A stretch of DNA of 64,000 nucleotides from Streptomyces sp. WAC05374 (lineage in GTDB: Bacteria; Actinomycetota; Actinomycetes; Streptomycetales; Streptomycetaceae), in the NCBI RefSeq assembly GCF_004353505.1, contig NZ_SMNQ01000004.1:186001-250000 (forward strand), given 5' to 3'. A model generated the notes under the pieces. That model saw nothing but the letters and a program-made list of their open reading frames with translations, did no database searches and was not told the origin of the DNA. The stretch's first letter is position 1. Each line of letters begins with the position of its first letter. Both the position numbers and the translations under genes were made by a program. Below, piece after piece: positions 1 to 8,874 of this stretch.

Positions 1-859
1 GTCGGCGGCCGGTGCCCGCACGCTGGACCTGCGGCGGCTGGACGTGCCGCGCGGCAGGCACACGCTGACGGCGACGGTGACGGACCCGACGCCGTTCGTG
101 CGGGACCCGGCGGTGCGCGGCTCGGCGGCCCTGACCCGTACGGTCACCTGGACGGTGGACACGTCGGTGGTGACCGAACCGGTGCCCGTGGCGCCCGGGT
201 TCACCGGGCACACGGCCACCGGCGCGCCCGTGGGGGCCTGGTCGGTGGTGTACGCCGACACCACGCACCCGGTGGACCGGACGCTCGCCGTCCAGTGGCG
301 GCTGGACGGCCGGCCCGTGGCGAACCCGGGCAATGACCGGGACCTGGACCTGTCCGCGCTGCGGCTGCGTCCGGGCACCACGCACACGCTGACCGCCCGG
401 ATCGCGGGCGTCACGGGCGCGGACCGGGAGCTGCGCTGGACGGTCGACGGGACGGCGGCCTCGGCCTCGTACACGCTGTCGAAGCCGCTGCGCACGGTGC
501 ACCGTCCGGGGCGGCCGGTGGAGTACGTGTACGACGGCCCGTTCACCATGCGGCTGACCGCCCGTGACGACCAGGACGGCTACGTCGTGAGCCAGTTCCG
601 GGTGGACGGCGACGGCTGGTACACGTATTACGGCTGGCCGACGGACGCGGACGCGCCGTTCCGGTTCACCCCGGGCGGCACGGAGATCGACGGCCTGGTG
701 TACGGCAAACTCGGCACCGCGCGCGTGGTGCCGTGGGACGACGCGACCCCCGAGTACGGCACGCACACCGTGGAGTACCGCACGATCGACTCGGCCGGGA
801 ACACCGGCCCGGCGAGGACCTTCCTCGTCACGCTGGTGCCCCGGCCCGCGGTCAGGTGA
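1..859 (+). CDS. C-terminal part of a secreted protein with Ig-like repeats (5' end outside window)
   Basis: The reading frame is open from base 2, so the true start lies upstream; an internal GTG at 44 is not taken as the start. The visible 285 or so residues are beta-rich modules of Ig-like type, with recurring LTATVTDPT, LTRTVTWTVD and LTARIAGVTG strands, and an aromatic segment GDGWYTYYGWP. The layout resembles the C-terminal region of large secreted actinobacterial proteins such as M64-type metallopeptidases, but the catalytic part is not in the window, so function is not assigned. The stop overlaps the convergent DUF397 gene by 8 bp, and there is no room for an intergenic terminator. 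Confidence 0.6.
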   Translation, partial: SAAGARTLDLRRLDVPRGRHTLTATVTDPTPFVRDPAVRGSAALTRTVTWTVDTSVVTEPVPVAPGFTGHTATGAPVGAWSVVYADTTHPVDRTLAVQWRLDGRPVANPGNDRDLDLSALRLRPGTTHTLTARIAGVTGADRELRWTVDGTAASASYTLSKPLRTVHRPGRPVEYVYDGPFTMRLTARDDQDGYVVSQFRVDGDGWYTYYGWPTDADAPFRFTPGGTEIDGLVYGKLGTARVVPWDDATPEYGTHTVEYRTIDSAGNTGPARTFLVTLVPRPAVR

Positions 860-1097
860 GCAGGAAGTCGGCCTGGCCCGACTTGGCACCCTGGATGAAC
901 GCGGCGATCTCCTTGTGGCTGTAGATGAGCGCGGGCCCGTCGGGGTCGGCGGACTGGCGGACGGCGACACGGCCGTCCGCCAGCTTCATCGCCTCGATGC
1001 AGTTGCCGCCGTTGCCACCGCTCCACGGCTTGTGCCACCCGTCCGCCCCGAGCTCGGCGGCGGGCATGCCGTTGTATATGCGCTTCGCGCTATCCAT
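852..1097 (-). CDS. DUF397 small protein
   Basis: An 81-residue protein with the hallmarks of DUF397: a WHKPWSGGNGGNCIEA-like centre and a VAVRQSADPDGPALIYSHKE strand followed by a C-terminal helix. DUF397 proteins are small partners encoded beside XRE/DUF5753 regulators in Streptomyces (WhiJ/AbaA-like loci); their biochemical role is poorly defined. The ATG follows the stop of the upstream regulator immediately (TGAATG), with an AAGGAG ribosome binding site inside the end of that gene, so the two are co-translated. It converges on the secreted protein gene and overlaps its stop. Confidence 0.85.
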   Translation of the reverse strand: MDSAKRIYNGMPAAELGADGWHKPWSGGNGGNCIEAMKLADGRVAVRQSADPDGPALIYSHKEIAAFIQGAKSGQADFLLT

Positions 1098-1961
1098 TCA
1101 CAGCTCCTTGCGGAAATCCCTGAGGATTTCCTTCGTACGTTGCGCGGTGGCGGCCTGCGCCGCCATGCGGTCCATGACCTCGAGGTGCGAGGCGACCTCG
1201 GGGCGCGCGTCGAGGTAGACCGCGCCGGTCAGGTACTCGCTGTAGACCATGTCCGGGAGTTCGGGCACGGCGAAGCGGAAGAGGACGAACGGCCCGTAGG
1301 TGCCCGGGTGGTGGCCGGTGGCGAACTCGGCGACCTGGAGGGTGACGTTGGGCAGCTCGGCGGCCTCCAGCAGCCGGTCGATCTGCGCCCGCATGACGGC
1401 CGGACCGCCGCCCACGGGACGGCGCAGCACCGTCTCGTCCATGATCACCCAGAACTTCGGGGCGTCGGGGCGGGTGAGCAGCGACTGCCGTTCCATCCTC
1501 AGGGCCACATGGCGTTCGATGTCGTCGTGCCGGACCTGGCCGACGGCGCCGCCGCGCAGGATGGCCCGGGCGTAGTCCTCGGTCTGGAGGAGGCCGGGCA
1601 CGAACTGCGGTTCGTAGGCCCGGATGACGCTCGCGGCGCCCTCCAGGCTGACGTACATGCTGAACCAGCCCGGCAGGACGTCGTGGAACCGCTGCCACCA
1701 GCCGGGCCTGTTGGCGTCCTCGGCCAGCCGGACGAAAGCGTCCGCCTCATCGGCGGGCACCCCGTACGCCTGGAGCAGGAGCTGTACGTAGGGGATCTTC
1801 AGCGCGACTTCCGCCGTCTCCATCCTGCGGATGGTGGCCGGGGCCACCCGGAGCACCTTGGCGGCCTCTTCCCGCTTCAGGCCGGCCCGTTCCCGCAGGT
1901 CCTGGAGACGCTTGCCGAGTACGACCTGTCCCACGGTGGGGGCGGACCGCGGCTCGCTCAC
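1098..1961 (-). CDS. XRE-family DUF5753 transcriptional regulator (WhiJ-like)
   Basis: A 287-residue DNA-binding protein. The N-terminal helix-turn-helix is LRERAGLKREEAAKVLRVAP followed by TIRRME, and the rest (GWWQRFHDVLPGWFSMYVSLE, YEPQFVPGLLQTEDYARAI) is the DUF5753 domain. The GTG at 1961 is chosen because a strong GGGGAGG lies 6 nt upstream; an in-frame ATG at 2000 and a longer frame to 2129 have no convincing ribosome binding site. It is coupled to the DUF397 gene and divergent from an anti-sigma-like ATPase, the arrangement of the WhiJ/AbaA family loci that influence Streptomyces development. Palindromes at 2023-2057 are likely targets of this protein (inferred). Confidence 0.87.
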   Translation of the reverse strand: MSEPRSAPTVGQVVLGKRLQDLRERAGLKREEAAKVLRVAPATIRRMETAEVALKIPYVQLLLQAYGVPADEADAFVRLAEDANRPGWWQRFHDVLPGWFSMYVSLEGAASVIRAYEPQFVPGLLQTEDYARAILRGGAVGQVRHDDIERHVALRMERQSLLTRPDAPKFWVIMDETVLRRPVGGGPAVMRAQIDRLLEAAELPNVTLQVAEFATGHHPGTYGPFVLFRFAVPELPDMVYSEYLTGAVYLDARPEVASHLEVMDRMAAQAATAQRTKEILRDFRKEL

Positions 1962-2022
1962 TGATGACCTCCCCACGCGCTTTTTGGATGAGTGTGCCAT
2001 GCGGCGGGCAGAGAGAACACCA

Positions 2023-2057
2023 CACTCTGCAATTTTCAGAGTGCCACTTGCCAAGTG
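2023..2057. promoter_or_regulatory. Two adjacent palindromes between XRE regulator and ATPase gene
   Basis: CACTCTG (2023-2029) pairs perfectly with CAGAGTG (2037-2043) across the spacer CAATTTT. One base later CACTTG (2045-2050) pairs with CAAGTG (2052-2057) across a single C. Both outer half-sites begin CACT. The local AT-rich core in GC-rich DNA and the position between divergent genes fit an operator, probably for the XRE protein; binding is inferred. Confidence 0.55.
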
Positions 2058-2175
2058 TCCGCGTCGGGAGGAAAGTATTCCGGTGAACGACTTGGTGAAC
2101 CAGTTCACGCGGCTGCCGCGCTCCGCCACGGGAGAGGCGACGTACGGCGCCGCTCCCCCACGTTAGGAATCGGTC

Positions 2176-2646
2176 GTGGCTCCTGGTAATGCGCTCACCC
2201 CCCGGCTCATCGCCCCACGACCGCCGATCACCGCCGATGTCCGCCGCTTCTCCTTCGAGCTTCCCGCGCGCGCGGAGTCGGTCGCCAGAGCCAGACACCT
2301 CGTCGAGGAACGGCTGGTGCTGTGGGAGGTGGACGGCACGGTGTGCGAGGCGGTGACGCTGGTCGTCTCCGAGCTCGTCACCAACGCCGTGGTGCACACG
2401 GCGAGCCGCCGGGTGGTCTGCGAACTGCGGGACTGCGGCGAGCGGTTGCGCGTGGCCGTCCAGGACGAGGGCTCCCCCGCCGCCGGTCCGCGGCTGCGGC
2501 GGACAGCCCCCGAGGAGGGCGGCCGGGGCCTGCTGCTCGTCGACGCGGTCAGCAGCGCGTGGGGCGCCCATGACGCGCGCCACGGGGCCGGGCGTGTCGT
2601 CTGGGCGGAGCTGGCGCACGCCGGCGGCCTGGCGGAGCCGTGCTGA
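2176..2646 (+). CDS. ATP-binding protein, anti-sigma regulatory kinase-like (HATPase_c)
   Basis: A 156-residue single-domain GHKL ATPase of the RsbW/SpoIIAB-like group common in Streptomyces. The N-box is VSELVTNAVVH (Asn and Glu for Mg-ATP), the G1 box is VQDEGSP, and the G2 box is GGRGLLLVDAVSSAWG. Such proteins act in the cytoplasm on sigma or anti-anti-sigma partners; no sigma factor is next to it, so the partner is unknown. The start is GTG with a weak TAGGAA upstream. Divergence from the XRE/DUF397 pair reproduces the WhiJ/AbaA-type triad. Its stop overlaps the next gene by 7 nt. Confidence 0.85.
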   Translation: MAPGNALTPRLIAPRPPITADVRRFSFELPARAESVARARHLVEERLVLWEVDGTVCEAVTLVVSELVTNAVVHTASRRVVCELRDCGERLRVAVQDEGSPAAGPRLRRTAPEEGGRGLLLVDAVSSAWGAHDARHGAGRVVWAELAHAGGLAEPC

Positions 2647-3071
2647 GGACGATGGCCACGCTGCTGTCGGCGCGTGGCGGGCGGGGGCCTGTCCGGCACG
2701 GCGACCCCGACGGCGAGGTACGGCTGGCCCTGCCGCCGTCCCTGCCGGCGACGCTGGGCTGTGACGCGGTGGGGGTACCGGCGCGGTACGGCTTCCGGCT
2801 GATGTCGCGGCTGCCCGGTGACGGGTGCGTGTTCGCCGACTCGGACTGGTGGTGGTGGATCGTCCCGGCCGGCTCGGACGCCGATCTGCGCTGGCCGCTG
2901 CCGTCCTGCTACGCGGTGGACGCCCGCGTCCCCGACCGGCGGCCCCGGCTGATCCAGCGGCCCGGCACGACGTCGCCGTACACCCCGCCCATCCCGCTGT
3001 ACCTCATGATCTGCCAGCTCACCGGCGTGGCCCCGGCCTGGACGCTCCCGGGCGTCGGGAGCCGCCTCTGA
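2640..3071 (+). CDS. Hypothetical protein coupled to the anti-sigma-like ATPase
   Basis: A 143-residue protein (or 139 residues from ATG 2652) that I do not recognise. It has no signal peptide or membrane segment. Notable are a tryptophan cluster DSDWWWWIVPAGSD, the proline-rich tract TTSPYTPPIPLYLMIC and a C-terminal LTGVAPAWTLPG. The GTG at 2640 overlaps the end of the ATPase gene, which suggests translational coupling and a shared role in the triad. Codon usage is typical of the neighbourhood, and two strong hairpins follow the stop. Confidence 0.7.
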   Translation: MLRTMATLLSARGGRGPVRHGDPDGEVRLALPPSLPATLGCDAVGVPARYGFRLMSRLPGDGCVFADSDWWWWIVPAGSDADLRWPLPSCYAVDARVPDRRPRLIQRPGTTSPYTPPIPLYLMICQLTGVAPAWTLPGVGSRL

Positions 3072-3080
3072 CCCACCTGC

Positions 3081-3147
3081 CCGCCGTGGCCCGTCCACGG
3101 CGGCCGGCTCGCGCGGCCCCGGCTGGGGGGCAGGGCCGCGCGAGCCG
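3081..3147 (+). terminator. Tandem hairpins after the triad operon
   Basis: Two perfect inverted repeats lie just past the stop at 3071. The first has 9-bp arms, 3081-3089 with 3095-3103, and a CCCGT loop. The second has 15-bp arms, 3105-3119 with 3133-3147, and a 13-nt loop. There is no U-run, as is usual for Streptomyces terminators. Confidence 0.7.
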
Positions 3148-3669
3148 CGGGACTTTTCCGGTACGGACGCCCCGCCGGCACGGCCACGGGGCGGCCGCGC
3201 CGCTTGTCGGCATAGCACCGACCGGGTGGGGCCGGGTCCGGAGCCCCCGCCCGGCGCGGCCCCGGGCTCACCCACCGCCGCCACACCGCCCTGGGCGCCC
3301 CTGCCAGAGCGGCCTCGGGCGCGTACGAGCCACTCCCCCGGCCCGCCCCGGGGGCCTGCCACCCGCCACCGCCGGCCCGGCTCGGGCTCACCACCGGCCC
3401 GGCGCACGCCCACCGGCCCACCGGCCGCCCGGTGCCGCGCCACCCTCGGCCGCCCCGCGCCCCCGACCACGCCTCACCGGCCGGGCAAGGCCACCCCGCC
3501 CCACCGCCTTTCCCCCGCCCCCCCACAGGGCCCCGTCACGGCCCGGTGCGGCGGCGCGTGGGGCCCTCCCCCTGCCCCGCCCTTGCCCCTCGCGGGGGTG
3601 ACAAGGGTTTTCCCCGTATCGGCTTCATCCCGGGTTTCCCTACTGTCTGCCGCACCGGAGGTTCTCAGC

Positions 3670-3686
3670 CACCTGGCTGTCAGGTG
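3670..3686. promoter_or_regulatory. Candidate operator upstream of the subtilisin gene
   Basis: CACCTG and CAGGTG form a perfect 6-bp inverted repeat around GCTGT, about 200 bp upstream of the protease start in otherwise featureless DNA. Regulatory use, possibly by the LuxR-type regulator encoded downstream, is inferred only from position. Confidence 0.3.
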
Positions 3687-3888
3687 CATGTAAGCCCTGA
3701 GTTCCGCCGGTGACGGCCCCGCCCCAGGGGCTGTCGCGTCGGCGGCGGCGCAGTGGGCGTACCCGGCCCGGGGACCACGGCGTGCCACCCCCACGGCACG
3801 CCCGCGGTCCCCACGCGCCCGCCGCCCGTCGCGCCCTGCACCGTCAGCCGCTCCGGGAGTCGCCGGAGCTGCCCTGAAAGGGAACACC

Positions 3889-5736
3889 TTGAACGGTTCC
3901 AGGCGGAGACTCATATCCGTCGTGGCGGCGAGCGCCACGATCCTCGGCGTGACCGCCACCTCCACGGTGGCCCTCGCCGCAGAGGCCACCCCCACCCCGA
4001 AGCCGGCTGCCCCGGCTTCGCAGGCCATGACCCCGGCCGCGCTGCCCAGCGCGCCCGTGGACAAGGTCATCGTCACCTACAAGTCCCGTACCGCCGAGGC
4101 CACGTCGAACGCCGCCGCCAAGAGCGACGCCGCGGCGAAGGCCACCGAGACGGGCGAGAAGCTGAGCTTCGAGCGGCGCCTGGCCGGCGGCGCCGCGCTG
4201 GTCGACCTCGGCGCGGACGCCACCAAGCAGGACGTCACGGAGGTCATGGACGCCTTCCGTGCCGACCCGCAGGTCGCCTCCGTGGAGGCCGACATCCGCG
4301 CCTACGCGATGGCCGTCACCCCCAACGACACCGAGTACGCCAAGCAGTGGGACCTCTTCGAGGCCACCGGCGGCATGAACGTGCCCGGCGCCTGGGACAA
4401 GACCACCGGCAGCGGCGTCACCGTCGCCGTCATCGACACCGGCTACGCGGCGCACAGCGACCTGAGCGGGAACACCGTCTCGGGCTACGACTTCATCTCC
4501 AGCTCCGCCGACGCCCGCGACGGCAACGGCCGCGACGCCAACCCGGCGGACGAGGGCGACTGGAACGCCACCGACGGCGAGTGCGGCACCGGCTCCCGGG
4601 CGAGCAACTCCTCCTGGCACGGCACGCACGTCGCGGGCACCATCGCGGCGACCACCCACAACGCCAAGGGCGTCGCGGGCATCGCGTACGGGGCCAAGGT
4701 CCAGCACGTGCGCGTGCTCGGCAAGTGCGGCGGCTCGTCCTCGGACATCGCCGACGCGATCACATGGGCGTCCGGCGGCACCGTCCCGGGCGTCCCGGCG
4801 AACCCGAACCCGGCCAAGGTCATCAACATGAGCCTCGGCGGCGCCAGCTCGACCTGCCCGACCGTGTACAAGAACGCCATCGACGGGGCGGTCGCGCGGG
4901 GGGCGACCGTCGTCGTCGCGGCGGGCAACAGCAACGCCAACGCGTCCGGTTTCACGCCCGCCAACTGCGCGAACGTCATCAACGTGGCGTCCACCAGCCG
5001 TGAGGGCAACCGTTCGTACTACTCGAACTACGGCTCCATCATCGACGTCTCGGCCCCGGGCGGTGAGACCCGCCGCGCCACCGACACGCCCGGCACCGTC
5101 ACCACCCCCGAGAACGGCATCCTCTCCACGCTGAACTCCGGCACCACGACCCCGTCGCTGGAGAACTACAAGCCCTACCAGGGCACTTCGATGGCCGCCC
5201 CGCACATCGCCGGGCTCGCCGCGCTGCTGAAGTCCGCCAAGTCGACGCTGACCCCGGCGGAGATCGAGGCCGCGATCAAGGCCAACGCCCGCCCGCTGCC
5301 CGGCACCTGCACCGGCGGCTGCGGCTCCGGCATCGCGGACGCCACCAAGACCGTGAACGCCGTGACCGGTACCACCACCCCCGGTACCGGAGCGGTGTTC
5401 ACCAACGCCACAAACGTGACGATCTCGGACAACGCCACCGTGTCGTCGTCCCTCGCCGTCACCGGCCGCACCGGCAACGCCCCCGCCGCCCTCAAGGTCG
5501 ACGTGGACATCAAGCACACCTGGCGCGGCGACCTGGTCATCGACCTGGTCGCCCCGGACGGCAGCCTCTACCGGCTGAAGAACTCCAGCAGCAACGACTC
5601 GGCCGACAACGTCCTGGCCACCTACACGGTCGACGCCTCCGCCGAGGTCGCGAACGGCACCTGGAAGCTCCAGGTCCGGGACGTGGCGTCGGGTGACACC
5701 GGCTACATCGACTCCTGGGGCCTGACCTTCCCGTAA
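3889..5736 (+). CDS. Secreted S8 family serine peptidase (subtilisin-like) with C-terminal P-domain
   Basis: A 615-residue secreted endopeptidase. It has a Sec-type signal peptide (basic NGSRRR, hydrophobic core, cut near ALAA), an inhibitor I9-like propeptide (about 57-140), the peptidase domain (about 150-480) and a proprotein-convertase P-domain (about 500-615, VDIKHTWRGDLVIDLVAP). The catalytic triad is intact: Asp183 in VAVIDTG, His244 in HGTHVAG and Ser434 in GTSMAAPH. The start is TTG, chosen because GAAAGGGA precedes it and the signal peptide begins there. It is probably exported, self-processed and degrades extracellular protein. A terminator follows, then the LuxR-type regulator gene on the same strand. 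Confidence 0.93.
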   Translation: MNGSRRRLISVVAASATILGVTATSTVALAAEATPTPKPAAPASQAMTPAALPSAPVDKVIVTYKSRTAEATSNAAAKSDAAAKATETGEKLSFERRLAGGAALVDLGADATKQDVTEVMDAFRADPQVASVEADIRAYAMAVTPNDTEYAKQWDLFEATGGMNVPGAWDKTTGSGVTVAVIDTGYAAHSDLSGNTVSGYDFISSSADARDGNGRDANPADEGDWNATDGECGTGSRASNSSWHGTHVAGTIAATTHNAKGVAGIAYGAKVQHVRVLGKCGGSSSDIADAITWASGGTVPGVPANPNPAKVINMSLGGASSTCPTVYKNAIDGAVARGATVVVAAGNSNANASGFTPANCANVINVASTSREGNRSYYSNYGSIIDVSAPGGETRRATDTPGTVTTPENGILSTLNSGTTTPSLENYKPYQGTSMAAPHIAGLAALLKSAKSTLTPAEIEAAIKANARPLPGTCTGGCGSGIADATKTVNAVTGTTTPGTGAVFTNATNVTISDNATVSSSLAVTGRTGNAPAALKVDVDIKHTWRGDLVIDLVAPDGSLYRLKNSSSNDSADNVLATYTVDASAEVANGTWKLQVRDVASGDTGYIDSWGLTFP

Positions 5737-5765
5737 GGCGGCCGGATCAGCATCATCGCAGGTCA

Positions 5766-5800
5766 GGGCGTGTTCGCGGCACTTCGCCGCGGGCACGCCC
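5766..5800 (+). terminator. Terminator after the subtilisin gene
   Basis: A long hairpin: GGGCGTG and CGCGGC on the left pair with GCCGCG and CACGCCC on the right. Two G-U wobbles join the two stems, giving about 15 bp with loop ACTTC, 30 nt after the stop codon. Confidence 0.75.
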
Positions 5801-5835
5801 GCTTGTGTGTTCGTCCACATACCGGACAGGACACC

Positions 5836-5863
5836 TGGACTCCCGTGGCCGAGTTCGTATGCT
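5836..5863 (+). promoter_or_regulatory. Possible promoter of the LuxR-type regulator
   Basis: TGGACT (5836-5841) and TATGCT (5858-5863) are separated by 16 bp, about 75 bp before the chosen start. The -10 match is good and the -35 match is moderate. Confidence 0.4.
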
Positions 5864-5936
5864 GCGCTCGCGAGACAGATCACGGGCAGGGGGTCCGTGG
5901 ACAGGGGGTCCGCGCGCCGGAGGGTGGTGGTCGCAG

Positions 5937-8801
5937 GTGAGATCGGCTCCGTACGCCGCCACGCCGGGCGCCCCCGCGCCCTACGGCCCGCCGGCCTACG
6001 GCCCCGGCCAGAGCGACCGGGCCGCCCCGGTCGGGCGGGCCGAGCTGCTGGCCCGCCTCGAGCGCGTCCTGCACGCCCGCGGGCGCGCCCTGCTCACCGG
6101 GCCGCCCGGGGTCGGCAAGACGGAGGTCGCCCACGCCGCCGCCGAGCAGGCGTCGGCGCGCGGGGAGACGGTCGTGTGGCTCGCGCCGCAGCCCGCCGAC
6201 CGCGACATGCCCGGGGCGGCGGCGGCCGCGCTCGTCGCCTCCGTGCCCGCCTTCGCGCTCGACGGCCTGCCGGGCCCGCAGCGGGACGCCGTCTCGGTGC
6301 TGTGCCGCGAGTCCGCCGCGCCGGCCGTCGGCTGGGACCCCATCGCCCTGCGGCTCGCCATCGCCGGCATCCTGCGCACCCTGGCCGAACGGACCCCGGT
6401 CCTCCTCGTCGTCGACGACGCCCAGCGGATCGACGCCGACAGCGCGGACCTGCTGCGCTTCGCCCTCCACCTGGCGCCGCCCGCGCTGCGGGTCGTCGCC
6501 GTGGAGACCCCGGCGCCGTACACCGGCGGCGGGGCCGACAGCGGGGGCGCGCCCATGCCGCTGTGGGTGGCGTCCGAGGCGGACGTGCTGCTGGTGCCGC
6601 CGCTCCAGGCCGACGAGATGGCCGAGTTGCTCGTCCACCACCGGCTGCCGTCCAGACTCGCGGGCCGCATCCACCGCGCCAGCGGCGGCAACCCGCGCCT
6701 CGCGCTGGCCGTCGGCCGGTCCCTGGCCGACTCCCGGACGCCGGTGCACCACGCCGAGGCGCTGCCCCTGTCGGGGCGGGCCCGGGACGTGGCCCGCCGG
6801 ATGCTGGCGCCGGCCTCCGCCCCCGTACGGGCGACGCTGCTGCTCGCGGCGCTGGCGCTGCGCCCGACCACCGCGCTGCTGCGCCGGGCGGGCCGGCCCA
6901 CGGCCGAGGCGGAGCTGGCCGCGGCGGAGCGGGCGGGGCTGATATCGCTGACCGAGGACGGGACGGTCGCGTTCGCGGCCGGGCTGCTGCCGTCCACGCT
7001 GGTCCACGACACCTGCTGGACCGAGCGCAGCAAGGGCCACGCCGCGCTCGCCGAGGTCGCGGACGACCCGGTGGAGGTGGTGCGGCACCGGGCGCTGGCC
7101 AACGACGTCCCGGACGAGGACCTGGCGGCGGAGGTCGCCGAGGCGGCCGACACGGCGCGCCGGCGCGGCAACAGCGCGCTCGCCGCCGAACTGGCGCTGC
7201 TCGCCGCCGAGACCACGCCCGCGAGCCTGGGGCGCCGCCGGCTGGAGCGGCTGGTGGACGCCGCCGAGGAGGCCGCGCGGGCGGCCCGCGCCGATCTCGC
7301 GATGCGCGCCGCGGCCGATCTGCTCGCCCGGGACGCCACGCCCGCCGACCGGGTGCGGGCGCGGCTGGCCGTGCTGGACACGGCGGGGCAGGGGCTGACC
7401 GACCTGGACGAGATCTATGTGCACGCCATGGAGGACTCCGAGGGCGAGCCCGCGCTGCGGGCCGCCGTCCAGCTCAGGCTGGGGGTGAAGTACGTCCTCG
7501 CGGACGGCGATCCGGTGCGCTCCCGGGCCGCCGCGGTCGAGTCCGCCGCCCTCGCCATGTCGGTGGGCGACCGGCACACCGCCGCGCGGGCGCTGACCCA
7601 GCAGGCCAGGATGGACCGGGTGCTCGGGTCGCCGGACGCCGAGCGCACGCTGGCGGAGGCGCGTGCCCTGGAGATGACCGACCGGCCGCTGGGCGTCCAC
7701 AACGCCGCCCAGATCCTGACGATCCGTCATGCCCTGTTCGACGACCGGCTCGCCGAGGCCCGTGACCAGCTCTACGCCCTGCTGCCGCTGGTCGAACGGC
7801 GCGGCCCGGTCGAGGACGCGATCGAGCTGTTCCGCACCCTCGCGGAGGTCGAGGCCCGGCGCGGCCAGTGCGGGGCGGCCCTGGCGCACGCCGGGCGGTC
7901 GCTCGCCCTGACGCTGGAGGCGGGCCTGTCTCCGGGGCCCGCGTGGTACGCGCTGGCGCTGGCCGAGACGGCGGGCGGCAGCTTCGCCCGGGCGGCCGGG
8001 TACGCGCGGCGCAGCGTGCGGGCGTCGGAGGAGGAGGGCGACCACGTCTTCCTCTCGCGCAGCCTGTACGCGCTCGGCCGGGTGCAGCTCGTCACGGGGG
8101 ACGTGGCGGGCGCGCTGGAGACGCTGCGGCGGGTGCGGGACGGGGAGAGCGCCCAGTGCACGGTCGACCCGTCCATGCTGCGCTGGCACGAGGAGCTGGC
8201 CGAGGCCCTGCTGGCGAGTGACGCCGTGGACGAGGCGCAGGCGCTGCTCGCCGATGTGGGGCCGGTGGCGGAGCGGCTGGGCCGCGGCACGGTGCTGCTG
8301 GGGTGCGACCGGGTGTACGCGCTGTGCCTGGCGGCGGGCGGGAAGACCGATGAGGCGGTCGATCTGCTCGTCGGGACGGCCGACCGGTTCGCCGCGCACG
8401 GGCTGGTCCTGGAGCAGGGGCGCTGCCTGATCGCCCTGGCGCGGGTGGAGCGGCGGCGGCGCAGGCGGTCGGCCGCGCAGGCGGCGATGCAGGCGGCCGC
8501 GGCCGTCTTCGAGCGGGCGGGCGCGGTGCCCTGGCTGGGGCTGACCGCCGAGAGCCCGTCCCCCGCCGATTCCGCCCCGGCCCCGGCGGCGGGAAGCGCC
8601 CTGTCCCGGCTGACGGAGGCCGAGCTGAGGCTGGCCAGGCTCGTCGGGGAGGGCGCGAGCAACCAGGAGGCGGCCGCGAAGCTGTACCTGAGCGTGAAGA
8701 CGGTCGAGGCCCGGCTGACCCGGATCTACCAGAAGCTCGACGTCCGCTCCCGCGCCCAGCTCGCCACGGCCCTGAACGGACCGGCCACGCCCTCCCGGTG
8801 A
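5937..8801 (+). CDS. Large LuxR-family regulator with AAA/STAND ATPase domain
   Basis: A 954-residue cytoplasmic regulator of the LAL/STAND type. An N-terminal NTPase has Walker A LLTGPPGVGKTEVAH (about residues 54-68) and Walker B VLLVVDDAQRID. A long alpha-helical, TPR-like middle of some 600 residues follows. The C-terminus is a LuxR helix-turn-helix (about 885-945) with LTEAELRLARLVGEGASNQE and VKTVEARLTRIYQKL. The GTG at 5937 is preferred over upstream frames because the region before it contains the likely -10 box. It lies directly downstream of the secreted protease, so control of that gene is possible but not shown. The inducer is unknown. Confidence 0.85.
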   Translation: MRSAPYAATPGAPAPYGPPAYGPGQSDRAAPVGRAELLARLERVLHARGRALLTGPPGVGKTEVAHAAAEQASARGETVVWLAPQPADRDMPGAAAAALVASVPAFALDGLPGPQRDAVSVLCRESAAPAVGWDPIALRLAIAGILRTLAERTPVLLVVDDAQRIDADSADLLRFALHLAPPALRVVAVETPAPYTGGGADSGGAPMPLWVASEADVLLVPPLQADEMAELLVHHRLPSRLAGRIHRASGGNPRLALAVGRSLADSRTPVHHAEALPLSGRARDVARRMLAPASAPVRATLLLAALALRPTTALLRRAGRPTAEAELAAAERAGLISLTEDGTVAFAAGLLPSTLVHDTCWTERSKGHAALAEVADDPVEVVRHRALANDVPDEDLAAEVAEAADTARRRGNSALAAELALLAAETTPASLGRRRLERLVDAAEEAARAARADLAMRAAADLLARDATPADRVRARLAVLDTAGQGLTDLDEIYVHAMEDSEGEPALRAAVQLRLGVKYVLADGDPVRSRAAAVESAALAMSVGDRHTAARALTQQARMDRVLGSPDAERTLAEARALEMTDRPLGVHNAAQILTIRHALFDDRLAEARDQLYALLPLVERRGPVEDAIELFRTLAEVEARRGQCGAALAHAGRSLALTLEAGLSPGPAWYALALAETAGGSFARAAGYARRSVRASEEEGDHVFLSRSLYALGRVQLVTGDVAGALETLRRVRDGESAQCTVDPSMLRWHEELAEALLASDAVDEAQALLADVGPVAERLGRGTVLLGCDRVYALCLAAGGKTDEAVDLLVGTADRFAAHGLVLEQGRCLIALARVERRRRRRSAAQAAMQAAAAVFERAGAVPWLGLTAESPSPADSAPAPAAGSALSRLTEAELRLARLVGEGASNQEAAAKLYLSVKTVEARLTRIYQKLDVRSRAQLATALNGPATPSR

Positions 8802-8874
8802 TCCCCCGCGCCGGGTCCGGCTGTGCGTCATACGCTGAAAACGGCGCAGTCGTTCCCCTATGCCGGGAGGAATC

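Larger units (their letters stand above)
3072..3888. other. 817-bp intergenic region
   Basis: No credible gene is seen on either strand. The open frames here are proline/arginine-rich by-products of GC content, with no ribosome binding sites or conserved motifs. The left end holds two hairpins (3081-3147). The right third carries one candidate operator palindrome (3670-3686), and a GAAAGGGA ribosome binding site precedes the protease gene. Confidence 0.6.

Noticed and set aside
1962..2129. Longer N-terminus for the XRE regulator
   Set aside because: The extension would include the palindromes and lacks a ribosome binding site, while GTG 1961 has GGGGAGG at good spacing.
3226..3693. Proline-rich small proteins in the 3.1-3.9 kb gap
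   Set aside because: No start signals, skewed composition in every frame, and overlapping candidates on both strands.
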